From positions 310,001 through 374,000 of the forward strand of contig NZ_LVJH01000002.1 in NCBI RefSeq assembly GCF_001637205.1: a DNA stretch of 64,000 nucleotides, written 5' to 3'. The first letter of the stretch is position 1. The number at the start of each line of letters is the position of its first letter. Shown here one piece after another: positions 42,934 to 50,755 of this stretch. Position numbers and translations under genes: made by a program. The stretch is from Paenibacillus glacialis (GTDB lineage Bacteria > Bacillota > Bacilli > Paenibacillales > Paenibacillaceae). Below the pieces are notes generated by a model. That model did not search any database. It was not told where the DNA came from and worked only from the letters and a program-made list of their open reading frames with translations.

Positions 42934-43632
42934 CTAGAACTCTCCTAGTCTATAACCAATTCCCCATAGGGTTTTAATATACTGAGGCTCTGAAGGGGTG
43001 TCTTCAATCTTCTCTCTTAATCTTCTCATATGCACATTAATGATGTTCTCATCTCCGAAATAGGGTTCGTCCCACACCGATTGATAAATATGTTCTTTAG
43101 TGAATACCTTTTTAGGATTCGTCATTAATAACTTCAGAATTTGTAATTCCTTAGAAGTTAACTTTAGTTCTTGTCCATTCTTGCTAACCGTTAGATTGTC
43201 CAGATCCATCGCAATCTCATGAATCGCGACGATGTTCGTTCTAGCAATACCAGACACATTCATGTGATAATTTGCTCTCCGCAGAGCCGCTTTCACTCTA
43301 GCAGAAAGTTCTATCATAGAGAATGGCTTAGGAATGTAGTCATCTGCTCCAAAACCAAGTCCTAATGCCTTGTCCACTTCACCGTCTTTCGCAGATACGA
43401 TCAGAATCGGAATCAGACTCTTATCTCTAATGATTCTTAAGAAATCCATCCCACTTAACTTTGGAAGCATCAAATCTAGAAGAATCAAATCGAATGCCTC
43501 TTCGGTAAACTTCCGTAATGCCTCTTCCCCATCCTTCGCATGGATAACGGAGAACCCCTCTTTTTCTAAATAATTCACTACCATCTCACCGATGGAAGGT
43601 TCGTCTTCTACGAGTAATATTGTTCCTGACAC
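42934..43632 (-). CDS. OmpR-family response regulator
   Basis: The receiver domain has the acidic pair VEDEPS, the phospho-Asp in LILLDLMLPK (residue 53) and the Lys in DDYIPKPFS. The C-terminal winged helix contains LTSKELQILKLLMTNP and NIINVHMRRLREKIED. At 232 residues it is full length. It is the first gene of the regulator-kinase-ABC operon. The start lies in the same intergenic region as the divergent quorum-sensing receptor, so shared control is possible. Confidence 0.94.
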   Translation of the reverse strand: MSGTILLVEDEPSIGEMVVNYLEKEGFSVIHAKDGEEALRKFTEEAFDLILLDLMLPKLSGMDFLRIIRDKSLIPILIVSAKDGEVDKALGLGFGADDYIPKPFSMIELSARVKAALRRANYHMNVSGIARTNIVAIHEIAMDLDNLTVSKNGQELKLTSKELQILKLLMTNPKKVFTKEHIYQSVWDEPYFGDENIINVHMRRLREKIEDTPSEPQYIKTLWGIGYRLGEF

Positions 43633-43766
43633 TTTATCTCCCCCTGCTACCTATCACGTGTTATATCTATGATTGTATCTTACTTCCACTACATTATCAT
43701 CCTACTAAACGGAAACAATAAGGAAGTATAATCCATTTTTAGTTCCTAATGATTGGATATATCTCA

Positions 43767-43806
43767 TTGACCGGTATACTAATAGTATATATAATTCATA
43801 TATACT
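43767..43806 (+). promoter_or_regulatory. Sigma-A promoter with overlapping palindrome, upstream of the receptor gene
   Basis: TTGACC (43767-43772) and TATAAT (43790-43795) are separated by exactly 17 bases. The -10 lies inside the inverted repeat AGTATATAT/ATATATACT (43784-43806), and a second, smaller palindrome TATACTAATAGTATA overlaps the spacer. These are natural operator candidates for the XRE-type receptor or for the neighbouring response regulator. Confidence 0.7.
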
Positions 43807-43870
43807 TTATTGTACCTATATGTGTGCTTAATATATACTTAATATTGCAGTCATGGAGGTGTTTTAGTTG

Positions 43871-45286
43871 ATGAAACAAAACACTACGATCCGATCAGAA
43901 ATAGAAGAATACATAAGACAATCAGGAATAGACCTACAATCATTCTCCAAATCCGTCGGTATGAACCAACCGATGTTAAGTGCTATGTTAGATAGTAATC
44001 CCCTACCTATCTCTATAGAACAGCTAGACCTTATTACTGCTGGTATGGGATTCTCAGACGGGCAGTTATACGATTTATATATAGATGAGTGCATCCGAAC
44101 TAATGATCCGAATTGGCAGACGATAGGATCATTTCTAATTCGGTGCGCAGAACTAAAGAACCATGAATGTATTCGCAAAGTACTAACTTGTCTAGTTGAA
44201 TATTCAAATCAGACAGAGTCTATATTTGAATCAGCCGAATTCTTGTTAGAACAAGGTTGGCAAGATGCTGCTGCAATCATGTACGAGAGTGTTATTGAGA
44301 GTGAGGAATTAGGTCATTCTGAACGCATAGCAATAAGTTATTTTAGACTCTTTCAGATTTATAGAAAAGATGGACATAAGAGCTTCATGATTGCTATGCA
44401 TTTCATCCCTTATCGAAACCGATTACCTGAAGGGTATGCGCTTGATGGGCTAATATTGCTTGCTGAACTATTTGCCTTTAAACAAAGATGGGATGAAGTC
44501 GAGAATTATGCAAATGAGCTGACACAATTGGCTGAAAAGGTCTACCTAAATCAGATATGGAAAGATGCTGAATTTAATTCTTCTCGTCCTTTAATATATT
44601 ACTTTGGGCAAGGCTATTTGTTTAAAGCAGGTTCTTATGAGCATCGTGGGATGTTCGCAGAATCGAAGATATGGATTGAAAAATATGCTGATATGAGTTG
44701 GTTTGAAGGGTTAGATGAGACTGGAATTCAGGAATTGAAACAATTCAATATGTTTGCTAGAGCTAACATATTGTCCGTTGAAGTTAAAGCAGGAAATCTA
44801 ACTAGAGTATCAGAATACTTAGATATTCTAAAACAACATCCAAGGGAAATTGTAGAGGGTTTAACTACGTTAATAGAATCTGCCAATCGGAACAACTTCT
44901 TTGTTGACGAATTTCTCGATATATTCAAAGATCAAATCGCAAAATATAGAATTGATCACAAAGAGGGATGGAATAATCAATCCGCTTCATATTACTATAA
45001 AGAGCCTTACTATACCTATCGTTTTCACATATTTTTCCGAACATATGCCCTATACTTTTTTAGAAAAAAACTATTTAAAGAAGGACTGGAGAATGTTATT
45101 CAGAGCTTCAGACTTTCATTCACTATAAATAGTAAAGACGGTATGGTCAACAGTATGACCTTATTTGAAATGCATCGTCAACATGCAACTCAAGAGCAAC
45201 AATCTGTTTATTCTGGAATATGTAAGGAGGTGTGGGAACATGAAGAAAATCTTCGTCCGTATGGCGACGCAATTTATGATGGTTAG
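43871..45286 (+). CDS. RRNPP-family quorum-sensing receptor (AloR-like, XRE-TPR)
   Basis: The 471-residue protein has an N-terminal XRE-type helix-turn-helix (about residues 5-60: IRSEIEEYIRQSGIDLQSF, KSVGMNQPMLSAMLDSNP). A long TPR-like helical array follows (ECIRKVLTCLVEYSNQTESI, AAAIMYESVIESEELGHSER, GYLFKAGSYEHRGMFAESKI). This is the architecture of peptide-responsive regulators such as PlcR, NprR, AimR and the AloR receptors described in Paenibacillus. Its 3' end overlaps by 47 bases a small gene for an exported peptide, the standard receptor-signal arrangement. GGAGGTG lies nine bases before the ATG at 43871. It probably binds DNA, with its activity switched by the re-imported peptide. 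Confidence 0.85.
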   Translation: MKQNTTIRSEIEEYIRQSGIDLQSFSKSVGMNQPMLSAMLDSNPLPISIEQLDLITAGMGFSDGQLYDLYIDECIRTNDPNWQTIGSFLIRCAELKNHECIRKVLTCLVEYSNQTESIFESAEFLLEQGWQDAAAIMYESVIESEELGHSERIAISYFRLFQIYRKDGHKSFMIAMHFIPYRNRLPEGYALDGLILLAELFAFKQRWDEVENYANELTQLAEKVYLNQIWKDAEFNSSRPLIYYFGQGYLFKAGSYEHRGMFAESKIWIEKYADMSWFEGLDETGIQELKQFNMFARANILSVEVKAGNLTRVSEYLDILKQHPREIVEGLTTLIESANRNNFFVDEFLDIFKDQIAKYRIDHKEGWNNQSASYYYKEPYYTYRFHIFFRTYALYFFRKKLFKEGLENVIQSFRLSFTINSKDGMVNSMTLFEMHRQHATQEQQSVYSGICKEVWEHEENLRPYGDAIYDG

Positions 45287-45338
45287 TATTCTAAGCGCTG
45301 GTGTAATAGCATTATACTCTCATGGTATGGGATATTAA
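45240..45338 (+). CDS. Quorum-sensing pro-peptide (Alo/Phr-like, 32 aa)
   Basis: It is too short for normal gene finders but has a near-perfect start: AAGGAGGTG nine bases before the ATG. The product begins MKKIFVRMATQ, has a hydrophobic export core (FMMVSILSAGVIALY) and ends in SHGMGY. That ending matches the SHGxG pattern I recall for a mature Alo hexapeptide in Paenibacillus polymyxa. The expected route is Sec export, cleavage to a C-terminal penta- to heptapeptide, re-uptake by an oligopeptide permease and binding to the TPR receptor. The gene overlaps the receptor 3' end in another frame and is followed by a strong terminator. Confidence 0.85.
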   Translation: MKKIFVRMATQFMMVSILSAGVIALYSHGMGY

Positions 45339-45346
45339 ACAAAACA

Positions 45347-45392
45347 AGAGCTGTCTGCAAGAAGTCTTTAAAGACTTCTTGCAGACAGCTCT
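45347..45392. terminator. Strong bidirectional terminator after the receptor-peptide pair
   Basis: AGAGCTGTCTGCAAGAAGTC and its exact complement flank a TTTAAA loop, giving a 46-base palindrome. It is eight bases past the peptide stop codon and is followed by CTTTTATT. Confidence 0.9.
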
Positions 45393-45419
45393 CTTTTATT
45401 CATCAAAATGATTGTCTAT

Positions 45420-46187
45420 CTATTCACCCAAATCCACATTCTTCGAATCTTTCGCTCCATCCGTTGTCGTAACGGTGATAGGCGACCATTCAGCAATCAC
45501 GGTCTGTCCATGAACAGACACACTTCCTTCAGGCGATAAGTCCTTTTCTGTCATCATTCCCAGCGCAATCGTGAACTGATTCAACTTGATTGGAATATTC
45601 TTATCTCGTCTGATCTCAACACCATTCAAATAGAAAATAGCTTCATCCGTAACACGGTTATACGTAATTTTATAGGTGTTAAATTCTCTTGCTTTGAAGT
45701 TCGTATCTTCTTTAAATATGCAGAAGAAGCGTGTCTTATCAGATGGTGGCACTACAACTCCAGGAAAAGGAAGAATGCCAAACACACTAGCATACTTATC
45801 ATTTCCAGCAAAGAAATCGAGCGCTGCACCCGTTGTGAAGTCCAGTAAATTCAAGGATACATATCCATCGTACAGGTCATTTGGAGCTGTATTCTGTGTA
45901 CGAGCGCGGATATCAAGTTCGAAGCTTACTTCTCCCGCTTCTGGTACAATGACAGACTCTACGGAGTAATACATATGTTTCGCATTATCTAGAATTTGAA
46001 CGTGATCATTCTGCCGACTTAGTGTAGCGCGAGCATACAGAATTCCATTACGTACAATTACGACAGCGTCCGGTTCACGATACTCCCAGAAGGTTCCATC
46101 AGGAAGTGGGAAGCCCCCCATTTTCCACACTTGCCCTTCATCTAAAATTGTATGAAAATCACCAATCACACGTGTATGTTCCATCAT
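45420..46187 (-). CDS. Hypothetical beta-sandwich protein (DUF6081-like)
   Basis: The 255-residue cytoplasmic protein (no signal peptide) starts with HTRVIGDFHTILDEGQVWKM. Its strands alternate in the manner of a concanavalin-like jelly roll (VIVPEAGEVSFELDIRARTQ, DLYDGYVSLNLLDFTTGAAL, ITYNRVTDEAIFYLNGVEIR). The last motif resembles the ligand-side strand of LamG/ConA proteins. I believe it belongs to a family named DUF6081, but that is from memory. No catalytic residues are evident. It may share the palindromic terminator with the peptide gene on the opposite strand. Confidence 0.6.
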   Translation of the reverse strand: MMEHTRVIGDFHTILDEGQVWKMGGFPLPDGTFWEYREPDAVVIVRNGILYARATLSRQNDHVQILDNAKHMYYSVESVIVPEAGEVSFELDIRARTQNTAPNDLYDGYVSLNLLDFTTGAALDFFAGNDKYASVFGILPFPGVVVPPSDKTRFFCIFKEDTNFKAREFNTYKITYNRVTDEAIFYLNGVEIRRDKNIPIKLNQFTIALGMMTEKDLSPEGSVSVHGQTVIAEWSPITVTTTDGAKDSKNVDLGE

Positions 46188-46227
46188 CGATCCCTCGTTT
46201 CATCTAATATGATTGTTTCTATTATCG

Positions 46228-47151
46228 TTAAATTAACCCTTGAATAATCATAATTACGATAAGGAGAAGCCCGAATCTAAACGTTGCCTTTACGGAACCC
46301 CCCATTAGTGGTAAATAAGCTCTTGAAGAGTTCTGATCCTTCAATTTACCATAAACCCGGTACAGCGGAATGAGTACTAACCATGCGATCAACGCATAAT
46401 ACGGTAGCGATCCTACAAGAACAGCTACTAAAAGGGATATAACCGCAAGCAGAAGTAACACCTTCGAGAATCGAAGCGCTTTTGCTTCACCCCATACAAC
46501 AATCAAGGTTTTCTTACCCGCTTGAAGATCTAGCTTCCAATGTAAGAAATGATGATTAAATAAAATAAGAGTCGTAAGAAGTCCTATTGGCAAAGATAAA
46601 ACAAATGCACGAACATCCATATGAGATGTCTGAACATAATAAGCGCCCATTACAGGTAATACACCAAAGGAGAGCAAAATAGCAATTTCACTGAAACCTT
46701 TTCCTCGATAACCTAGTCTCAACGGAGGCGCAACGTAGAAATAAGCGATCATCCCCCCAATAAGGCCAAGAACAAATGCCCACCAACCACTAAAGATACT
46801 TAGAATAACACCAGATAGAATAGCTATTCCAAATAAAGACCAAGTTACGATCGTATATACTTTAACACTCCATGTCCCGTTTGTCAGATATCCAGAATGA
46901 CTGGTTATCGCATCCACCTCTTTACTTACACCCGTATCCGCACCATTCTTATAATCCCATAAGTCATTAATCATATTGGAAAATAGATGGGCAAGCCCTG
47001 CTCCAAGAAGTGTTAGCAAGAATAACCACACATTAAATACGCCATCCCATACCCAAGCGCCTAGTGCCCCTAGAGCAACTGGAATAAGCATAACCATAAC
47101 AATTGAAGCTCGTGATGCCTTTAAAAACTGTCTGAACTTATCCAAGTTCAT
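46228..47151 (-). CDS. UbiA-family prenyltransferase (MenA-like)
   Basis: The 307-residue membrane protein has eight to nine helices. The two Asp-rich loops of the UbiA family are present: NMINDLWDYKNGADTG near residue 65 and KLDLQAGKKTLIVVWG near 215. In Firmicutes the nearest characterised relatives attach a polyprenyl tail to dihydroxynaphthoate for menaquinone. No other men genes are nearby, so a different aromatic acceptor is possible. The adjoining beta-sandwich gene starts about 40 bases downstream and may be co-transcribed. Confidence 0.85.
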   Translation of the reverse strand: MNLDKFRQFLKASRASIVMVMLIPVALGALGAWVWDGVFNVWLFLLTLLGAGLAHLFSNMINDLWDYKNGADTGVSKEVDAITSHSGYLTNGTWSVKVYTIVTWSLFGIAILSGVILSIFSGWWAFVLGLIGGMIAYFYVAPPLRLGYRGKGFSEIAILLSFGVLPVMGAYYVQTSHMDVRAFVLSLPIGLLTTLILFNHHFLHWKLDLQAGKKTLIVVWGEAKALRFSKVLLLLAVISLLVAVLVGSLPYYALIAWLVLIPLYRVYGKLKDQNSSRAYLPLMGGSVKATFRFGLLLIVIMIIQGLI

Positions 47152-47366
47152 GCCCTCCTTCTCTACAAGATAATGAACAAATCATGTAGTAATAGTCTAT
47201 CAATACAACTTGAAAATACCGCCTACAACTAACCTAGTAGACGGATAAACTGATAACATTCCTAAAATACAGAATATCATATTTTGTTGGATTGTGTCAT
47301 GTTATGAGATTGGTTATTCTTCTTCATTTTAACAGAAGTTTTGAAGTCCTTAATCTTCTGTGATTC

Positions 47367-47900
47367 CTATAATAACTTCTCATATTTACTAAAACCATTA
47401 ACTTCGCCCATATATTCGTATCCATTCTGGCTATAGAAACGATTTAATGTTGTATTGTCGCCCACACAATCCAATCGAATTCGGTCTTTACCATCAAAGC
47501 AAACACCACTTTCAGCCCAACGTAAAATATCTGCACCAAGACCTTTACCAGCATACTCACGATGAATAGCTAACCTATGTACAAACACGGAAGTGTTCGA
47601 ATGACTTTCGTCCTTACCCCACAAATTGTTATCCCATTCACTTACCATCTGCTTCAGAATAACCGTACCCACGCATACACCATTCTCTTTAAAAGCAAAA
47701 ACCTCTCCACGTGAAATAGACCCGACCATATCATGACTATCTACTCCATGTAACAAACCACTCCATTGCGTTGAACCTTTACTTTGCAGCCATCTTGCAT
47801 TCCCAATTAGTATACGCATTATATCTTCTGTATCCTTCAGGTTAGCTTGAGATGCGCTAACTCGCTCATTTACATATTTATTTCTTACGATTGAATTCAT
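47367..47900 (-). CDS. GNAT-family N-acetyltransferase
   Basis: The 177-residue protein has the GNAT fold. The acetyl-CoA pyrophosphate loop is EYAGKGLGADILRWAE (Q/RxxGxG/A type), preceded by VHRLAIHREY, and the C-terminal strand is NTTLNRFYSQNGYEYMG. The N-terminal part (VSASQANLKDTEDIMRILIG) is the usual start of small-molecule acetyltransferases. The substrate cannot be inferred. It appears monocistronic. Confidence 0.88.
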   Translation of the reverse strand: MNSIVRNKYVNERVSASQANLKDTEDIMRILIGNARWLQSKGSTQWSGLLHGVDSHDMVGSISRGEVFAFKENGVCVGTVILKQMVSEWDNNLWGKDESHSNTSVFVHRLAIHREYAGKGLGADILRWAESGVCFDGKDRIRLDCVGDNTTLNRFYSQNGYEYMGEVNGFSKYEKLL

Positions 47901-48004
47901 TCATATCCTCCGTTGTGTAAGTGTTAGTACATCATAGAGACAGGCAAAAAGCGCAAGACCGAAGTCGTACTCAGCTCTTTTCACCTGCATATCTAAAAGT
48001 ATAA

Positions 48005-48112
48005 TTATAGGATAAACGCTTTAGTAATAATAACTAACAAAATGAAGAGAACTAAAATTGCACCTGTAGAGCCACCTAAACCTATCCCTCCAAATCCTCC
48101 AATTCCACTCAT
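48005..48112 (-). CDS. YjcZ-type sporulation peptide (35 aa)
   Basis: An ATG at 48112 with GAGGAA seven bases upstream opens a frame for a Gly-rich N-terminus (MSGIGGFGGIGLGGSTG) followed by a hydrophobic helix (AILVLFILLVIITKAFIL). This pattern is that of the YjcZ family of small, glycine-rich, membrane-inserted proteins made during sporulation in Bacillales. The gene is alone in its interval. Function in the family is poorly known. Confidence 0.75.
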   Translation of the reverse strand: MSGIGGFGGIGLGGSTGAILVLFILLVIITKAFIL

Positions 48113-48207
48113 GATTCATTCCTCGTTTTGACTAGAATACATCATAGCTTATTCAGGATACAGATTATGGAGCGGGCTAATCGGCAATGAGTTTTGAAAA
48201 AACGCGG

Positions 48208-48888
48208 TTACATATGATGTCTGTCAGGTTCCAATCCTAATTGTATAATAATAGCTGTAACTAATGTATCTAGTGGATTTATTATCTTTCCAGAGCGTTT
48301 ATATTCTACTTGTTCAGATGCTTCCACCATAGATAATTGAGCGACAGAAATAACTCTGTTTTCATTCTCAATTATTGTACGCAAGAACTTAGATATTTCC
48401 AAATTGTACTCTTCTTTTCGACCTTGCATGATTAATTCAAAAGTATCATGAATGACTACAGCCTCTACATCTAGGGTTTGCCCTTTAGTGTTAGCATAAT
48501 CATAAAGACGTCCCAAGGTACCATCGACCGTTGCAGGATTCGTAAACAAGATCGTCTGAGGTTGCTGAATGCTGCAAATATAATCAAAGAAAGGTTCATC
48601 AATTTTTATAATTGGCGTAGATATCGATAGTTCATCTTCCTGTAACAATGCAATGTAATTGGTACAAGTAATGAGGATAGCATCCACTTTGTTCTGAGCT
48701 ATCCATTCTATTTGCTCCTTCACTTTGTTCTCAGCATCTGAACGTGTGAAACTTTCATCATTTGTGACTCGATACATTAACGCAGGATCAACAAAGTGTA
48801 CTAATTCGATTGTATAATTGGATAGTGCATTTTCGATATATTCGATGTTCGAATAATGCGCATGTAAGCATGCCAATCTCTTCCTCAA
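48208..48888 (-). CDS. Asp/Glu racemase-superfamily protein
   Basis: The 226-residue protein has the duplicated racemase fold. The first half contains NKVDAILITCTNYIALL with the usual catalytic cysteine (TCTN) and FTNPATVDGTLGRLY. In the second half the position normally holding the second cysteine reads VISVAQLSMVEA, without Cys. It may therefore be a hydantoin racemase/decarboxylase-like variant or a non-racemising homologue. A TTG start six bases after AGGAGG gives MRKRLACLHAHY. It is divergent from the opp operon. Confidence 0.75.
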   Translation of the reverse strand: MRKRLACLHAHYSNIEYIENALSNYTIELVHFVDPALMYRVTNDESFTRSDAENKVKEQIEWIAQNKVDAILITCTNYIALLQEDELSISTPIIKIDEPFFDYICSIQQPQTILFTNPATVDGTLGRLYDYANTKGQTLDVEAVVIHDTFELIMQGRKEEYNLEISKFLRTIIENENRVISVAQLSMVEASEQVEYKRSGKIINPLDTLVTAIIIQLGLEPDRHHM

Positions 48889-49024
48889 TTTAGTCCTCCT
48901 TTTAAAAATAACTTTTCACAATATTATACATCTATTTGAATCCTTACAGGGTCTGTTTCTACGAGTGAAATACGTCAACACTATCATTTAATTTAATTCT
49001 TATAAGAAAACTCGGTTTAGTGTC

Positions 49025-49052
49025 TTGTTTTGTCGAAGAAGCACGTTATAAT
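49025..49052 (+). promoter_or_regulatory. Probable sigma-A promoter of the oligopeptide transporter operon
   Basis: TTGTTT and TATAAT are spaced 16 bases apart and end about 40 bases before the ATG of the binding-protein gene. Confidence 0.6.
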
Positions 49053-49090
49053 AGAGTATAAATTATAAAAATAATATTAGGAGGATTTAC

Positions 49091-50692
49091 ATGAAACACA
49101 GAAAGCTTTGGTTAACCGCTGCTCTTGCTCTTATATTGGTACTTAGTGCATGTGGTGGTAACAACGCAGCACAAACAAATTCTGGGGCGCCACAAGATAC
49201 TGCCTCCACAGACTCAGGACAACCGAAAGATGGCGGTTCGATCATCATCGCAGTACAAGATGATCCTAAGGTGATGAATCCAATCTATGCGAGCGACCGA
49301 GTGACACTTACGGTCGATCAATCCTTATACGCTCCATTGTTTAAAATTAATAACGGTAAGAAAACTTATGTACTTGCTGAAGACGTAACTGTATCGGACG
49401 ACAACCTGACTTATACTGTTAAACTACGTGACGGATTGAAATGGCATGATGGTGAAGCACTTAATGCTGATGATATCATATTCACAGCTAATAGCATTAT
49501 AGATGAGAATCAACATAGCTTCCTTCGTAGCCAATTCATATTGAATGATAAGCCGGTCAAAGTAAATAAAGTAGATGATTTGACTGTAGAATTTATACTT
49601 CCAGAAGTAACCGCCGCTTTTGACGGAGCTCTTGTACAATTCTTCCCGATTCCAGAACATATTTTTTCCGGTGTTGCAGATATAGAGAAGAGCGACAAGA
49701 ACAATACTCCTGTAGGTTCAGGACCATTCAAGTTCAAAGAGTACCGCGCTGGTGAATATGTGACTTTGGAAAGATTTGATGATTATTTTGCAGGAAAATC
49801 TCACTTGGATACGGTAACTTATCGTGTCGCTAAAGATACAAATGCAGCTAACCTTGCGCTTCAGAATGGCGAAATTCAAATGCGTATGGTAGATACACAA
49901 GATTACAAAAAACTCAACGATACGAAAAAGTTCAATTTGCTAACTTATTCTGAAGGTCGACTTCAATATATGGCTTTCAATCTAAATACCGATGCTATGA
50001 AGAAAAAAGAAGTTCGTCAAGCGATTGCTTATGCACTAGATAAGAACGAAATTATTACGGCTTCCTATACATCCAATGAATTTGCTGAGCCAGCATCTTC
50101 CATTCTTACACCAGATACATTGTACCAAACGAACGATCTTGAAAAGTATGACTACAACCTTGAGAAGGCTAAACAACTGCTTGCCGATGCAGGCGTTAGT
50201 AACTTAAAGATTCGCCTTGCTTATACCAATACCAACAAACCACAAGAAAGTCAGGCTCTATACATTCAACAAAAACTAAAAGATGTTGGGATCGAAGTGG
50301 AATTGTTGCCAATGGATGGTACAGCATACGGTAACAGAACGTTAGATTTGAATAACAAGGATTTCGATCTATCCTTTGGTGGCTACATTATGGGATTTGA
50401 ACCTGACGCCTATAAGACACTCTTCCAAAGTGATGCTGCTTACAACTATTCACATTATAAGAATGCTGAATTCGACAAGCTATGGGATAATGCGGCTATA
50501 GAAGTTGATGTTACGAAACGTGAGGAATTGTACAAACAAATCCAACAAACCGTAGCTAATGAAATGACTATCTACCCTATCGCTTACACCAAGGCTATCG
50601 TTGCTGTAGACAACACCTATGGGGGTATCGAAGAAGCTACACCGAAACCTGTCGTTATGCTTGACGATTTATCCCAAATACACAAAAAATAA
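49091..50692 (+). CDS. Oligopeptide ABC transporter substrate-binding lipoprotein (OppA/DppE-like)
   Basis: The lipobox is VLSAC at residues 18-22, followed by an Asn/Gln/Ser linker. The family 5 solute-binding fold is typical: LYAPLFKINNGKKTYVLAED, YTVKLRDGLKWHDGEALNAD, VGSGPFKFKEYRAGEYVTLE, RQAIAYALDKNEIITASY. At 533 residues it is full length. It should bind extracellular peptides (or possibly nickel or another ligand of this family) and pass them to the permeases that follow. An Opp-type importer is also the route by which quorum peptides such as that at 45240 would re-enter. Confidence 0.92.
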   Translation: MKHRKLWLTAALALILVLSACGGNNAAQTNSGAPQDTASTDSGQPKDGGSIIIAVQDDPKVMNPIYASDRVTLTVDQSLYAPLFKINNGKKTYVLAEDVTVSDDNLTYTVKLRDGLKWHDGEALNADDIIFTANSIIDENQHSFLRSQFILNDKPVKVNKVDDLTVEFILPEVTAAFDGALVQFFPIPEHIFSGVADIEKSDKNNTPVGSGPFKFKEYRAGEYVTLERFDDYFAGKSHLDTVTYRVAKDTNAANLALQNGEIQMRMVDTQDYKKLNDTKKFNLLTYSEGRLQYMAFNLNTDAMKKKEVRQAIAYALDKNEIITASYTSNEFAEPASSILTPDTLYQTNDLEKYDYNLEKAKQLLADAGVSNLKIRLAYTNTNKPQESQALYIQQKLKDVGIEVELLPMDGTAYGNRTLDLNNKDFDLSFGGYIMGFEPDAYKTLFQSDAAYNYSHYKNAEFDKLWDNAAIEVDVTKREELYKQIQQTVANEMTIYPIAYTKAIVAVDNTYGGIEEATPKPVVMLDDLSQIHKK

Positions 50693-50712
50693 ATATAGCT
50701 TTCTTACTATAC

Positions 50713-50736
50713 ACGCCGGCCGGCAACGGCCGGCGT
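50713..50736 (+). terminator. GC-rich hairpin between the binding-protein and permease genes
   Basis: ACGCCGGCCG and CGGCCGGCGT are perfect arms around a GCAA (GNRA-type) tetraloop. There is no T tract. It probably stabilises the 3' end of the binding-protein mRNA or reduces read-through, so that binding protein exceeds permease. Confidence 0.7.
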
Positions 50737-50755
50737 TGGTCCGGAGGGGTATTGC

